64,000 nucleotides of DNA from Shewanella woodyi ATCC 51908 (GCF_000019525.1 NC_010506.1:5871404-5935403), one strand, 5' to 3'; positions 35,202 through 45,814 are shown, counted from the stretch's first letter. Notes: a model not told the origin generated them from the sequence alone. Translations and numbers: made by a program.

Positions 35202-36164
35202 AAATGCACTGGTATTTAAAGAAGCGGGGATTCTACTCTTATTTGCTGTTTTTTACAGCGAGTTCTGCTTCGACTGATTGATAAGTGCTCAAAAAGTGTC
35301 AAAAAGGGCAATGACAGAAGATTTACCGCTATTTATGATGATCGGTTTAGATTTAATTTGAATAGTTAAAGAGTTTTTTAAAACTTTTTAAAAATAGATA
35401 CTCCCTAAACTTGTAGCCCTTAAGCCTGCACAGTTTTGCATTGGCCTACCTCATTACTTGCCATTATCTTATGGTTTGCGGTGATAAGGTTCGCTAATTA
35501 AAGGTGAGCTTATCTTGTCATTCGACTTAACTGATAGAGGACGGAATATTTTTAACATACTGTTTATCTGTCTATTTATTTTAGTTTTTACTTATATTTT
35601 ATTAAAGGAGTTGAAGCTAAGAGGAGGGTTAAGGTGTGATAGCTAAGAGCTGAAAGCATAAAATATTTGGGTAGTTTATGCTTGTGATTAAGTTAAATTG
35701 TCAGCTTAAAAAATGTTCAAAAAAATGACGTTCTAGCGAGTTTTTGACGTATTTTAAAAGGGTCAATAATGGAAAAAACATGAATAAAATCGGCAAGATA
35801 TTGACAGTGTTTTCTTCATAATTTGTCAGTTATATTTACTGTGTCAGAGTAAAATTATGAGTCGCTATTATGTTTCGCAACCTGTGTTACGCCGTTATCT
35901 GTTACGCCATCTGGCTAACTTACCAAGACCTGTCTGCGTATTTAGATACGCCATCAGAAGAGGTGGCTCAACTTGAACAAGAGCTAAATGATAATGGTTA
36001 GAGCCTGTCATCCTGAACAAGCTTCAAGATGACACTGCAAGAGTCATTGGGTTTTAAGTTCTAACCTCCACTTATATATTCCCCTCTAACCACTTACTGT
36101 TTGTTAATTCATCTGTTTATCTATAGCTTGGGCTTATATCTCAAATAGCTACATTAGGTTAACT
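35202..36164. other. Long intergenic stretch with one possible tiny gene
   Basis: This 960-bp stretch is AT-rich and has no standard gene. It holds a possible 43-codon frame (35870–36001), listed separately. At about 36005–36035 there is a short element TCATCCTGAACAAG…, which recurs in palindromic form at 59986–60010 (TCATCCTGAACTTGTTTCAG). The rest shows nothing I can interpret. Confidence 0.5.
35870..36001 (+). CDS. Possible 43-residue peptide
   Basis: The frame reads MFRNLCYAVICYAIWLTYQD then an acidic tail ending EQELNDNG. A hydrophobic N-terminal helix followed by a charged amphipathic tail is protein-like. There is no clear ribosome site, only GAG about 10 nt upstream, and an overlapping frame from 35857 also stays open for 39 codons. 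Real only if conserved in relatives. Confidence 0.25.
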   Translation: MFRNLCYAVICYAIWLTYQDLSAYLDTPSEEVAQLEQELNDNG

Positions 36165-37529
36165 ATGACGTTAGCATCCATCTCTGCTGAATTTGCCGAT
36201 CTTGCTTGGGGACCACATATGTTGGTGCTCTTAGTGGGGGGCGGGCTCTTCTTTATTCTCTACTCTCGCTTTATCCCTTTTAGATATCTGGGTCATGCAG
36301 TGGCTATTGTTCGAGGCAAACACCCTGATAAGGGGGCTGTTGGCCATATCAGCCACGCCGGTGCACTCTCCAGTGCTATGGCTGGTACTGTGGGAATGGG
36401 CAATATTGGTAGTGTGGCAGTGGCGATCGTGGTGGGTGGCCCAGGGGCTATTTTCTGGATGTGGATCAGCGCCATTGTTGGTATGGCGACCAAGTTTTTT
36501 ACCTGTACTCTCGCCATTATGTATCGAGGCAAAGATGAAAACGGCCAAGTGCAGGGCGGCCCCATGTACATTATTACTCAGGGGCTAGGGAAAAAGTGGC
36601 ACTTCTTAGCGGTCTTTTTCTGTGTGGTTGGTTTAGTGGGTAATTTCCCTCTGTTTAATACCAATCAGCTGGTTCAAATTCTCAAAGAGTGGCTGATCAT
36701 CAAGCCAGGTTTCTATGGTGAAGATCAACCCACTTTTTGGTTAGATCTCTCCATGGGAATTGTTGTTATGTTTCTCGTGGCAAGCGTGATCTTAGGGGGA
36801 ATAAAGCGGATAGCCAGCGTGGCATCCAGTGTTGTGCCAACCATGATACTGCTTTATATGAGCTGCGCTTTTTATGTTATCGCTACCCATATTGAGGAGA
36901 TCCCCGGATATTTTAGTCTAATTGTAGAGCAAGCTTTCTCACTCAACTCAGTGGGCGGCGGCATACTGGGCACCATGTTGATCGGCATCCGCCGCGCTGC
37001 GTTCTCTAATGAAGCGGGAATAGGTACAGAAGTGATGGCACATGGCAGTGCGAAAACCAGTGAGCCCGTGAAAGAGGGCTTAGTTGCCATGTTGGGCCCA
37101 GCTATCGATACCTTGCTGGTCTGCAGCGCCACTGCGATGATCATATTGATTTCTGGCGTATGGCAGACCACTGATGTATCCGGCGTTAGTTTATCTGCCA
37201 GAGCCTTTGAGTCGACTATGCCGGGAGTGGGACCTTACTTACTGATAGTCTGTGTGTTCTTTTTTAGTATCAGTACCATCTTTACCCAAGCCTTTTACGG
37301 CGGCCAATGTTTTAGTTTTCTGTTTGGGGCCAAGCGAGTGAAGTATTACCAATACTTCTTCCTGCTGGCTATCTTGTTTGCCGCGACAGCGACCTTAGAT
37401 GAGATAGTTAATATTATCGATGGTGCTTACGCCTTAATGGCGATACCCACTATGGTCTCAGCGCTATTGCTGGCACCTAAGGTGAAAGCGGCTGCAGATG
37501 ATTACTTTGCTCGATTAAACAAAAGGTAA
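36165..37529 (+). CDS. Alanine/glycine:cation symporter (AGCS family)
   Basis: 454 aa with about ten membrane helices. The family core AGALSSAMAGTVGMGNIGSVAVAIVVGGPGAIFWMW is at residues 65–100, followed by GGPMYII and RAAFSNEAGIGTEVMAHG near 275. This matches sodium- or proton-coupled alanine/glycine uptake carriers. The C-terminus is complete. Repeat block A begins within about 10 bp of the stop codon. Confidence 0.93.
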   Translation: MTLASISAEFADLAWGPHMLVLLVGGGLFFILYSRFIPFRYLGHAVAIVRGKHPDKGAVGHISHAGALSSAMAGTVGMGNIGSVAVAIVVGGPGAIFWMWISAIVGMATKFFTCTLAIMYRGKDENGQVQGGPMYIITQGLGKKWHFLAVFFCVVGLVGNFPLFNTNQLVQILKEWLIIKPGFYGEDQPTFWLDLSMGIVVMFLVASVILGGIKRIASVASSVVPTMILLYMSCAFYVIATHIEEIPGYFSLIVEQAFSLNSVGGGILGTMLIGIRRAAFSNEAGIGTEVMAHGSAKTSEPVKEGLVAMLGPAIDTLLVCSATAMIILISGVWQTTDVSGVSLSARAFESTMPGVGPYLLIVCVFFFSISTIFTQAFYGGQCFSFLFGAKRVKYYQYFFLLAILFAATATLDEIVNIIDGAYALMAIPTMVSALLLAPKVKAAADDYFARLNKR

Positions 37530-37535
37530 TTTAGC

Positions 37536-38080
37536 TTTAGCGATGAAGCTATATCATCGCTTTGAGTGTTCCATTAAATTTTTGATGTTTGATTGATTCT
37601 TGGTAACCAAAGCTTCATTGGTATTTATCGCCTCCAGCGGGGTTATGTGCAGATGCTTCTGCGAGACGCCGCGAGCACTATCCCTGTGGGCTCTGCGATG
37701 AAATCTGACCTACAGGGATAGTAGGAAATGCCGAATAATGAAGGGAATATTATCGGCCTTGTCATCGAAGCTCGCAGCTGCATCTACACTGGTTGATAAG
37801 CCTGAGGTCAATTCTTCTATTTGGCTTTTTTATTTTTGTTTTGCTTTTCTCTGAGATCTCCGTGTTCTTTGTGGTGGATAGCTTTACTTCTTTGAAACTT
37901 ACTTTGCTTTGGAATGTAATAATCGTATCTGCACTTGGTGGTAAATCTAAAAGAACTTCTTCGGCTTACCTTTTTCCGAGTACTCCGTGTTCTCCGTGGT
38001 AAAAAGCTATTACGTATTGAAATATCATCTTCGGTTTAAGTTTATTCTACATAAGGTTATATTTTTGATGACCGATATTT
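37536..38080. repeat. Mosaic repeat block A
   Basis: Starts just after the symporter stop with CGATGAAGCTATATCATCG, a short inverted repeat. It contains ATCGCCTCCAGCGGGGTT (37627–37644), a CTTCTGCGAGACGCC segment with CCCTGTGGGCTCTGCGATG, and two minus-oriented copies of the CCACGGAGAACACGGAG motif (about 37842–37876 and 37969–38002). It ends with TATTTTTGATGACCGAT. The same parts recur in blocks B to F. No gene; the ORF predicted across it is not convincing. Confidence 0.8.
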
Positions 38081-38144
38081 TTGGTGTTTTAAAGTCGTGC
38101 TTTTTCAACTTTGATACCAATAAATTTTAATTTATTGAAGGGGA

Positions 38145-39326
38145 ATGATGTCGAGTCCATATTCAGCGAATGAGTGGTTACAGCTCAATCTGCAACAGCA
38201 GGGCTTGCTTACACCTGCTGATTCAGTCAGTAAAGCTGTAGAGCAGTTGAGTTATGTGCAGATAGATTCCATCAATGTGGTGGAGCGGGCGCACCACCAT
38301 GTACTCTTTAATCGAATCTCTGACTATCAAACATCGATGTTGGACTCTGCCATGGCCAAGAGTGAGATATTTGAATATTGGTCCCATGCCGCTGCTTATC
38401 TGCCAATTGAAGATTTTCGCTTTAGTCTGTGGCAGAAACAACAACTAAAGCAGGGCGGTAAGCACTGGTTTGAGCCTGAGCATAAGGTGATGCGGGAGGT
38501 AAAAGCTAAAATTGCAGCTGAAGGACCACTAAAAGCCAGCCATTTTACCAATACTTCAAAAGCTGCCACTACAGGTTGGTGGGATTGGAAACCGGCTAAG
38601 CGTGCGTTAGAGCAGTTGTTTATGCATGGCGATCTTATGGTGGCGCAGCGGGATAAATTTCAAAAGGTCTATGATCTGACCGAGCGGATATTACCCTCTC
38701 ATATCGATATGCAGCTGCCCGATGACACTGAGTTTGCCCGCTACCTTATCTATCGTTATTTAACCGCCCATGGTTTCGGCACTGTGCAGCAGATGGTTTA
38801 TCTGCGTAAAAAGATTAAACCTAGCTTAGTTAAAACCCTTAATGAGCTGTGTTTAGCAGGTGAAGTAGCCCGCTTTACTGAGTCCGGTTTAGAGTACTTC
38901 TATCTGCCCCACCAGCAGCTATTAACCTCACTACCAGATCGTGTCTGGCTGCTAAACCCCTTCGATAACTTAGTGATCCAGCGGCAGCGATTGAATCAGC
39001 TATTTGACTTCAATTATCAAATAGAAGTTTACGTACCCGCTGCCAAACGGCAATTTGGTTATTACTCGTTACCAATACTCTGGCGAGATCGCTTTATTGG
39101 CCGAGTCGATGTTAAGGCAGAGCGAAAACAAGGAGTGCTTTTACTGCAGAAACTCACCATAGAGGAGGGCGCTTTTAGCACTAGCGCAACTAGTTCTGAG
39201 CTTGAGGAGTTTATCGCTGCGTTTAGGTTAGCGGTTGATGAGTATGCCGCGTTTAACAAGTGCGATGAGTGGGAGTTGGTTGAAACTAATCTGTTTAATG
39301 ACTTGTTGATTAACAAGGGGAGGTAG
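38145..39326 (+). CDS. AlkX/YcaQ-type DNA glycosylase (HTH_42 family)
   Basis: 393 aa. The family has tandem winged helices that cradle DNA, and unhooks interstrand crosslinks or removes alkylated bases. YVQIDSINVVERAHHHVLFNR (about residues 36–56) carries the Q-x-D catalytic motif typical of the YcaQ/AlkX branch (AlkZ has Q-x-Q). EIFEYWSHAAAYLP and WKPAKRALEQLFMHGDLMV follow the family pattern. The start has AAGGGGA directly ahead; ATG at 38145 or 38148. The last codons (GACTTGTTGATTAACAAG) resemble the hairpin that ends other repeat blocks, so the gene 3' end and the repeat may overlap. Confidence 0.85.
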   Translation: MMSSPYSANEWLQLNLQQQGLLTPADSVSKAVEQLSYVQIDSINVVERAHHHVLFNRISDYQTSMLDSAMAKSEIFEYWSHAAAYLPIEDFRFSLWQKQQLKQGGKHWFEPEHKVMREVKAKIAAEGPLKASHFTNTSKAATTGWWDWKPAKRALEQLFMHGDLMVAQRDKFQKVYDLTERILPSHIDMQLPDDTEFARYLIYRYLTAHGFGTVQQMVYLRKKIKPSLVKTLNELCLAGEVARFTESGLEYFYLPHQQLLTSLPDRVWLLNPFDNLVIQRQRLNQLFDFNYQIEVYVPAAKRQFGYYSLPILWRDRFIGRVDVKAERKQGVLLLQKLTIEEGAFSTSATSSELEEFIAAFRLAVDEYAAFNKCDEWELVETNLFNDLLINKGR

Positions 39327-39379
39327 CTTCAACGATGAAGCTATATCATCGTTTTTATTATCACATTCCCATTTGGGTT

Positions 39380-39415
39380 TTGATACTTGGTTGATACTTG
39401 GTTGATACTTGGTCG
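39380..39415 (+). repeat. 12-bp tandem repeat, three copies
   Basis: TTGATACTTGGT occurs three times in direct tandem. A single related unit appears in the other blocks (for example near 43070), so this is local expansion of one repeat segment. Confidence 0.9.
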
Positions 39416-39954
39416 ATAGTTGTGAACCATGGCTTCATTGATATTTATTGCTTGCAGCAGGTGCTGTATATGGATATACGAATGTCGTGATCACATGGAT
39501 GTGAATGAACGCCCTCATGTGTAGGTAAGCTCTCGGGACGCTGTGAAGCTATCTGACTTACATGGTCTTAAGCGTTCCTGACGCTTTAAAGACATTTCCC
39601 ATATCCTTATGGGTCAGAGTAGGAAATGCAGAAAAATGTACGACTGAATGGATTCAGGAGGTAGAGTAACGCAGGGAGCAGTTACCGAGGGAACATTTTC
39701 TGCCATGGCCGCTTCACGAAAACCAATAACGTCCATGTTAAAAGGCCAGTTCGATATCCCTATCTCTCGTTCGAAGAGTATTACTTCGTAATACCTCACC
39801 ATGTTTTCGAGACCCTCTTGCCTACCTACACCTATTTATAAAAGCAGTGCATCTCTTCGATTTTGCTTTTCTCCGAGATCTCCGTGTTTTCTGTGGTGGA
39901 TAGCTTACTCACTTTGCTTGGTGGTAAATCTAAAAGAGCTTCTTCGATTTAGGT

Positions 39955-39991
39955 CATCTCTAAACAGAGTGTTGAGCTGTGTTTAGAGATG
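39955..39991 (-). terminator. Hairpin downstream of nupC
   Basis: CATCTCTAAACA pairs with TGTTTAGAGATG over 12 bp. It lies 47 nt past the nupC stop and has no strong T-run, so its role as terminator is uncertain. Confidence 0.4.
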
Positions 39992-40037
39992 GCCGACTAA
40001 TGGCTTGTGTTCAAACTAACAAATGAGAATCGGCTGA

Positions 40038-41306
40038 TTAAGCAAGACTCATAAACAAACCAGCAATGGTTGCTGCCATCAAGTTCGACAAGATACCCGC
40101 AAATAATGCCTTTAAACCTAATGATGCAATTTCAGAGCGGCGCTCTGGCACCAAGCCGCCAATTCCGGCAATCGCAATCGCTATCGTACCTAAGTTAGCA
40201 AAGCCACACAGTGCAAATGATAGGATCACTTGGGTGCGTTCAGACATAGGTAAGCCTGTAGCCTCAACAATCATGTCACCGTTTAGATATGGTGCTAAGT
40301 TGATATAAGCAAAGAACTCGTTGATAACAATTTTTTGGCCGATAAACGAGCCAGCTAATAGTGCTTCATCCCAGGTCACACCCATTAACCAAGCAATAGG
40401 TGCAAATAGATAGCCAAGGATCAGCTGTAAGCTTAGGCCATCAAAGCCAAACCAATTACCAATACCACCTATCATGCCATTCATTAGCGCTACTAAACTG
40501 ACAAAAGCAAATAGCATTGCGCCCACAGCCATGGCTAATGACAAACCATTCATGGTGCCGGTTGTTGCTGCGTCAATAATATTGGCAGGTGGGTTTTCCT
40601 CTACAACCGTTAGGTCTTGATCGTTTATTTTTTCAGTTTGCGGGATTAATAACTTAGCAAACAGTAAGCCACCAGGAGCGGCCATAAACGAAGCCGCCAA
40701 AAGATATTCCATCTTAATCCCAAGCTGGGCATAACCGGCTAGCATGGTGCCAGCAATCGAGGCTAAACCACCACACATTACTGCAAACAGCTCTGCACGG
40801 TTCATCTTAGGGATATAAGGCTTAATCAGCAGTGGTGCCTCTGTCACACCTAAGAAGATGTTGGCACTGGCAGACATAGACTCTGCTTTACTCGTATTTA
40901 GGATTTTTTGCAGTGCGCCTCCAACAGTGCGAACCACCCATTGCATAATTCCGAGATAGTACAGCACCGCTGAAATAGCCGAGAAAAACACGATAATAGG
41001 CAGAACTTTAAAGGCGACAACAAATCCACCTGGGCCAAACAATTCATACATTTTATCGCTAACAAGGCCGCCAAACATAAACGACATACCTTCGTTACTG
41101 TAGCCAATCACGGTCGAAACGGCTTCTGCCATATTTAAAATAACGGCTTGGCCGAATGATGAATAGATGACAAACGCACCCATTATAAGTTGCAGTAAAA
41201 ACGCCAGTCCAACCGTGCGGTAATTAATGGCTTTACGGTTTTCAGACGCAAGAAAAGCCACTGAAAGCAGGGCGATGATGCCAACAATACTGATTAATAT
41301 TTGCAT
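40038..41306 (-). CDS. Concentrative nucleoside transporter (NupC/CNT family)
   Basis: 422 aa with about ten membrane helices. The CNT core is present: ISAVLYYLGIMQWVVR, SMSASANIFLGVTEAPLLIKPYIPKMNRAELFAVMCGGLASIAGTML and EALLAGSFIGQKIVINEFFAY. It takes up nucleosides with sodium or protons. It lies downstream of a nucleosidase-like gene on the same strand, about 180 bp apart with a strong hairpin between. Uptake and cleavage of nucleosides would work together. Confidence 0.93.
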   Translation of the reverse strand: MQILISIVGIIALLSVAFLASENRKAINYRTVGLAFLLQLIMGAFVIYSSFGQAVILNMAEAVSTVIGYSNEGMSFMFGGLVSDKMYELFGPGGFVVAFKVLPIIVFFSAISAVLYYLGIMQWVVRTVGGALQKILNTSKAESMSASANIFLGVTEAPLLIKPYIPKMNRAELFAVMCGGLASIAGTMLAGYAQLGIKMEYLLAASFMAAPGGLLFAKLLIPQTEKINDQDLTVVEENPPANIIDAATTGTMNGLSLAMAVGAMLFAFVSLVALMNGMIGGIGNWFGFDGLSLQLILGYLFAPIAWLMGVTWDEALLAGSFIGQKIVINEFFAYINLAPYLNGDMIVEATGLPMSERTQVILSFALCGFANLGTIAIAIAGIGGLVPERRSEIASLGLKALFAGILSNLMAATIAGLFMSLA

Positions 41307-41416
41307 GTATTTTGTCTATTGATATCTAAGTTAAAGAAAGGGATTCACTTGAAATCAGGCCTATATTTAGCCTGATTAAGCGTTAAATTAAACTATTCTA
41401 GGCAAGCGTCAGCGGG

Positions 41417-41439
41417 CGGGAATACCAAAGGTATTCCCG
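41417..41439 (-). other. Intercistronic hairpin between the nucleosidase and nupC
   Basis: CGGGAATACC and GGTATTCCCG form a perfect 10-bp stem with a 3-nt loop and no T-run. It may stabilise the upstream mRNA or weaken nupC expression. Confidence 0.5.
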
Positions 41440-41485
41440 TTACTTAAGGCTCTGTAAAATAGCCTGTTAATTAGTAAAACCGGCT

Positions 41486-42325
41486 TTAAAAGGTTTTGAT
41501 TAATGCCTTGATGACATCAAGCACATAAACCTGACAATCAATCGCTGTTTGCGGCTCAAAGTCTTGCTTATGTTGGTCGGTATTAGACAGTACGCGAATA
41601 CTCACAAAAGGCAGTTTGTAAGCCTCGGCAACTTGCGCAGCCGCAGAGGTTTCCATCTCTTCAACTGAGGTGCCCATGGTTTCGTGGAACCAGTTAATAC
41701 GGTCAACTTCACGGTTCCATTCATCACAGCTACCAATTCTACCCACTACCACTTTGCCTTGGGTGTAACTGCTTGCTTGAGACAGGGCTATTTCAACTAA
41801 GGTAGGGTCAGCTTTAAAGTGATTGTGCTCAACCACAACGCCGTTTTCACGCAGGTACATTGGCATATCGAAGTTCTGCCAAGTTGTTGGGTGTATGCCT
41901 TGGCCTTTTTCAACAAACTCAATTTTGTAAGCGCCCATATTAAAGCTGGTTTCACCAATCACTATATCTGAGCGAAACAGCTTTGGATCGTGGCCACCAG
42001 AAGTGCCCTGATTGATGATAACTTTTGGTTGGTAGTGCTCAATCCCTAATGTTGTAGATGCGGCCGCATTGGCCAAACCAATCTCGGTACGCGAGACCAC
42101 AACAGGATACCCATCTAATAGGCCTTCCCAGAAAGTCCATGAGCCAAATGTCTTCTGTTTTACATCGCCTAGAGCTGCAACAAGGTTCTCGACTTCAACG
42201 TCCATCGCGCCTTGAACTAGGATTGGGTTTTGCATTTCAGTAGTTAATTTTACAGTGTCTGGCTTTTGCTGATTTAGGTGTTCAGAGTGTAGCTTTTCAG
42301 TTAGTAGCTGCTCGTGAGTTGGCAT
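41486..42325 (-). CDS. MTA/SAH-nucleosidase-like protein (PNP/UDP family)
   Basis: 279 aa from the ATG at 42325 ([12 protein letters not shown]); an upstream TTG at 42340 adds five residues. The catalytic domain begins near [20 protein letters not shown] and shows [60 protein letters not shown]. These match the ribose-binding Glu and general-acid Asp region of 5'-methylthioadenosine/S-adenosylhomocysteine nucleosidases. About 30 residues precede the domain; they do not look like a signal peptide. It is longer than housekeeping MTAN (about 232 aa), so it is probably a paralogue with another nucleoside substrate. Likely an operon with nupC. Confidence 0.78.
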   Translation of the reverse strand: MPTHEQLLTEKLHSEHLNQQKPDTVKLTTEMQNPILVQGAMDVEVENLVAALGDVKQKTFGSWTFWEGLLDGYPVVVSRTEIGLANAAASTTLGIEHYQPKVIINQGTSGGHDPKLFRSDIVIGETSFNMGAYKIEFVEKGQGIHPTTWQNFDMPMYLRENGVVVEHNHFKADPTLVEIALSQASSYTQGKVVVGRIGSCDEWNREVDRINWFHETMGTSVEEMETSAAAQVAEAYKLPFVSIRVLSNTDQHKQDFEPQTAIDCQVYVLDVIKALIKTF

Positions 42326-42699
42326 GACAAATAACTTCAAATGGAAAGTGCGCGGATATTAGCAATGGGATATAGGCCAAACAACGAAATGAAAAGTAAA
42401 ATACTTGTTGCCGTTTAGGTGAGCTAAAAATTGTCTAATTACTAGCTGAAATATCTAATTTTTAAGTATTGTTAATACTTGTTTTGTAAAGATATTTCAA
42501 AAGGTGCTTATTCGTTGAGCACCCAGAGTTAGCCAGTGACTTTAAATTAGAAAACAGTATTCAAAAAAACACGCTATTGAGCAGGGGAAATTGGGGGCTG
42601 TAATGTAGCCTAGTTAAGGCTGGAGAGTGAGGAGGCGGGATTAAATCTGGAATTTAGTTGGATAAGGGAGAGATGAAATTACACCAATTGAGGTAAACA

Positions 42700-43420
42700 A
42701 GTGGCATAAAACCACTCGTTTGATTATTTGGAGTTAGGCTGCTTGGACATTTTCACCACCATGAATATGGCTAAATCGAATAGCACTTCTTCGATTTAAG
42801 TGATCTCTAAACAGATCATTGAGTTGTTGTATTTTTGATGACCGATTACTTCATCAATTAACCAATTTGTTTAGTGACTTGTTGGTTAACAAGTTACGCA
42901 AGTAACTTTTTAAAGTTAGGTTGTTAGCCTTGGATATTTCTTATATTGGCTGGGTTAATAGTTAAGCATTACTGTTATCTTATCTATCGCCTCCAGCGGG
43001 GTTAGTTAACTTCAGCGATGAAGTTATATCATCGTTTTACTGGCAGATTCCCATTTAGATTTAATACTTGGTAGACTGTTGGAAACCATAGCTTTATTGG
43101 TGTTTATTGCTTGCAGCAGGGTTGATTAGCTTCAACGATGAAGCTATTTTATCGCTTTAACTATCTAATCTAATTTGGTTTTTTTACTTAGTCGATAATT
43201 GGGAACCAAAACCTTATTGATGTTAATCGCCTCCAGCGGGGCTATGTGTAGACACTTCTGCGAGACGCCACGAGCACAATCCCTGTGGGCTCTGCGATGA
43301 CTTCCATGTCATCGAAGCTCGCAGCCGTATCTACACCTTATCTCTAAAAAGCAGTGAATCTCTTCGATTTTGCTTTTTTCCGAGATCTCCGTGTTCTCTG
43401 TGGTGGATAGGTTTAGCCTG
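42700..43420. repeat. Mosaic repeat block C
   Basis: Contains two copies of ATCGCCTCCAGCGGGG (42986–43003 and 43226–43243), TTATTGCTTGCAGCAGG near 43104–43120, and TATTTTTGATGACCGAT near 42830. A GACTTGTTGGTTAACAAGTT hairpin lies near 42881. Two CGATGAAG–ATATCATCG type inverted repeats and one minus-oriented AGAGAACACGGAG motif (about 43372–43406) complete it. The CTTCTGCGAGACGCCACGAG segment near 43253 repeats that of block A. The region 42341–42700 before it holds no gene and nothing else I can read. Confidence 0.8.
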
Positions 43421-43471
43421 TGCTGTAAGCCAATGCTGAGTTAGGTGCGGACTATTAGTCACATTTGCCTG

Positions 43472-45814
43472 CTACCAAGTTTCATCAAGTTCTGCGTAGA
43501 GCTGATATGAATCTGTTATATCATCCCAATTACTAATTACATCAAGGTACTCAGCTTTAGTTAGCTTAAACTTGAAATGCTCTTCATAGGGAATCTCTAG
43601 TTTGTTCTTGAGAGGGGTTGGCTCACCAGTAAATTCAAATAACCAATATAGGCGTTCATCACTGCTAACTTTACCTGTCAAGTTATCATCTATGTTGTGC
43701 CTTGGTAGCAGTTTTACATTAGCAACGCGATAAAGGTATCGGCCATACTGCGTATTATCAGTTGGGTTATCTCTTACGGTCACGATAAAGTAACGCACTT
43801 CACGGATAATATTTCGATGTACATTTTGGCGGTTGGTCGCTAATAGCTGGGTATGGTAACCCTTTAATGTGCCAGATCTTGCCTGTTGTATATAGGCGTT
43901 ACCACGGTTGATCTCATTAAGAGGCGCTATCATGGTTAAGCCGTTATGACGAATAGCATTTTGACCATAGGGTGGTATACGTGCAGCATCCTCCACAAAA
44001 TAGTAATCATTGCTTCGCTTCTGATAAGCTGATTTTGGCCCACCCAGCTTCTGTTTAAGGTAACTTTGCAACCACAAACGGTGACTTGATGAGTCCGGAG
44101 CATCAGGAAGTAAGGCAAAAGCACCTATACCTATTTGTTCTATTGCCTCTTGGTAGGGGTTTTCATCTTTTATTTGATCACAAAATCCAGGATATAAAGC
44201 GAATGCTCCCATTACAGGGCGGCTTTTTATTGGCTTTTCATTGTCACTTTGTTGCTGGTGAATGATGGCATCTCGGTAGCGATGCATCTGGTTTATTGCA
44301 TCTTCTGGTACCGCGTCTTTCCCCTTAATTTGGTAATTATCAATTCGATACTTAGCATCGAATAAAATTAAGAATGATTCACCATTTGTTAGCGTTACCT
44401 GTACGACAATATCTGGGCGCTGATTAGCAAGCCAAGTGCGAGTTTCAGTGCCTTTAGGTGAAAAAGAAGGCTCGTGAGCGAGTTTAATTACCATGCCATC
44501 ACAATCACGTTTAAACTCAAATGCAGCCGCCATTCCATCTTTACTAAACTGTTTTTCAAACTGAACTTGCTTTAATCTGGATAGTTCGCGTTTCTGCTCT
44601 TGAAAACCAAGGCTTTTAATTACTTCCATCACTTCAACAAAACACCAGATCTCATAGAGTTCGGCTATCGATTTGACTGAAATGTCAGAATGACCATTGG
44701 CTTTATTTAAGTAGTGTTTTAACTGTTGCCATACCTTGTAGACCTTGGCATAGCCAGTTCTTTGCTGGAGTACTTTGGACTCACTACTTAGTCCATTAAA
44801 GTTGCCCACTTCGCGCCAAAGTTGTTGTTTACTCACCTTACTAAAGCTTTTTTGCCAAGTTTGCAGCTGTTTAATAAACGAGTTGGAAACTTTTGTGTTT
44901 TTCTCGTTATTTATCGCTGTAATCAACGATCTTAATTTATCGGAAGTGCTATTAATCACCATTTTTATGAAACGATTTTCAGGGGTATCAACAGCTAACT
45001 TTTTATAACCAATATTGATGCGTGGATCGGTAATACCTGCTTTCATCAGCTGCTGAGCTTTTTCAAGTTGTTTTGGTTTTAACCGTTTGCTGACTCGATC
45101 TAATTTCTGCTGCTTGGTAAATGCCTGCAATCGGTTATGAGGGGCATTGATGATCTGTTTTACGCCAAGTTGTAGCTCCTCTACTAGGCGTTCAAACTGT
45201 GCTAGCCAAAATAGTTCAAACTTATCAACACTGCGGTTACTCTTATCCACCTGTTGAAAGGTTTTACTGCTTAAACTATAACGCCATAGCGGATAAACAT
45301 TATCAATGGCGTTATTGATTAAGGATAGATCTTGCTCCACCACCATCTTAGTTGCAAAGATATTAAAGCTAATTTTTACTGAGCACGGATTGCCATTTAC
45401 TTGATAATCTAATTTAAAGCTACAGCGTCCTATATCATTGCCAAAATTGAGCGCAGCTTGAAGTGCATTACCGTTTCGGTTTAAGTAAAAAGCGTCTTCA
45501 ATTAACTGGTGTTTGTGATTAACAGCAGCTGAGTTTTTGGTCACATGCTCTTTAAATTCAATTTCAAATCTATATTGACGATTTTCAAAAAAGAAAGGCT
45601 GCTCTAAAGGCGACTCATCATCAAATATAGCCTTATATGCTCCTTTAAAATCTTCTGCTAAAACAGCAATTTCATTATCTGCAGGCTTATTGGCTTCACG
45701 TTGTGAGTAGGTATGGGACAGTTTTTTTAACGGGCTCAAGATATCATCACAATTTACATAAACAGTAAAGTCATCATGTTCAAGCTTGATGGTAGCGCGT
45801 TTACTTGTTGTCAT
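43472..45814 (-). CDS. DUF2357 nuclease subunit of a LlaJI/McrBC-like restriction system
   Basis: 780 aa, third gene of the operon. DUF2357 proteins are the nuclease partner of McrB-like ATPases. A PD-(D/E)xK core is visible: RPDIVVQVTL near residue 461 and ILFDAKYRID near 482, with a catalytic Asp and Lys. The preceding region (about 280–430) is helical. The C-terminal 200 residues (for example NEINRGNAYIQQARSG) are of unknown role and probably bind the partner or DNA. The gene follows the ATPase by 26 bp. It should cut DNA when the ATPase is stimulated by unmodified sites. Confidence 0.82.
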   Translation of the reverse strand: MTTSKRATIKLEHDDFTVYVNCDDILSPLKKLSHTYSQREANKPADNEIAVLAEDFKGAYKAIFDDESPLEQPFFFENRQYRFEIEFKEHVTKNSAAVNHKHQLIEDAFYLNRNGNALQAALNFGNDIGRCSFKLDYQVNGNPCSVKISFNIFATKMVVEQDLSLINNAIDNVYPLWRYSLSSKTFQQVDKSNRSVDKFELFWLAQFERLVEELQLGVKQIINAPHNRLQAFTKQQKLDRVSKRLKPKQLEKAQQLMKAGITDPRINIGYKKLAVDTPENRFIKMVINSTSDKLRSLITAINNEKNTKVSNSFIKQLQTWQKSFSKVSKQQLWREVGNFNGLSSESKVLQQRTGYAKVYKVWQQLKHYLNKANGHSDISVKSIAELYEIWCFVEVMEVIKSLGFQEQKRELSRLKQVQFEKQFSKDGMAAAFEFKRDCDGMVIKLAHEPSFSPKGTETRTWLANQRPDIVVQVTLTNGESFLILFDAKYRIDNYQIKGKDAVPEDAINQMHRYRDAIIHQQQSDNEKPIKSRPVMGAFALYPGFCDQIKDENPYQEAIEQIGIGAFALLPDAPDSSSHRLWLQSYLKQKLGGPKSAYQKRSNDYYFVEDAARIPPYGQNAIRHNGLTMIAPLNEINRGNAYIQQARSGTLKGYHTQLLATNRQNVHRNIIREVRYFIVTVRDNPTDNTQYGRYLYRVANVKLLPRHNIDDNLTGKVSSDERLYWLFEFTGEPTPLKNKLEIPYEEHFKFKLTKAEYLDVISNWDDITDSYQLYAELDETW

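Larger units (their letters stand above)
39327..39995. repeat. Mosaic repeat block B
   Basis: Begins right after the glycosylase stop with CTTCAACGATGAAGCTATATCATCG. It contains a 12-bp tandem repeat, TTATTGCTTGCAGCAGG (39445–39461), and one minus-oriented CCACAGA-AACACGGAG motif (about 39865–39899). Positions 39427–39514 are almost identical to the reverse complement of 55702–55789. Positions 39721–39778 match the reverse complement of 55586–55641. It ends with a hairpin at 39955–39991 (CATCTCTAAACA and TGTTTAGAGATG), which may also end nupC transcription. Confidence 0.85.

Noticed and set aside
36231..36588. Overlapping frames inside the AGCS symporter gene
   Set aside because: Three frames of about 92–105 aa arise from the Gly-rich codons of the symporter and show no protein features.
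39614..39986. Small genes in repeat block B
   Set aside because: Two 61–62-aa frames lie entirely in repeat segments that recur elsewhere without conserving a frame.
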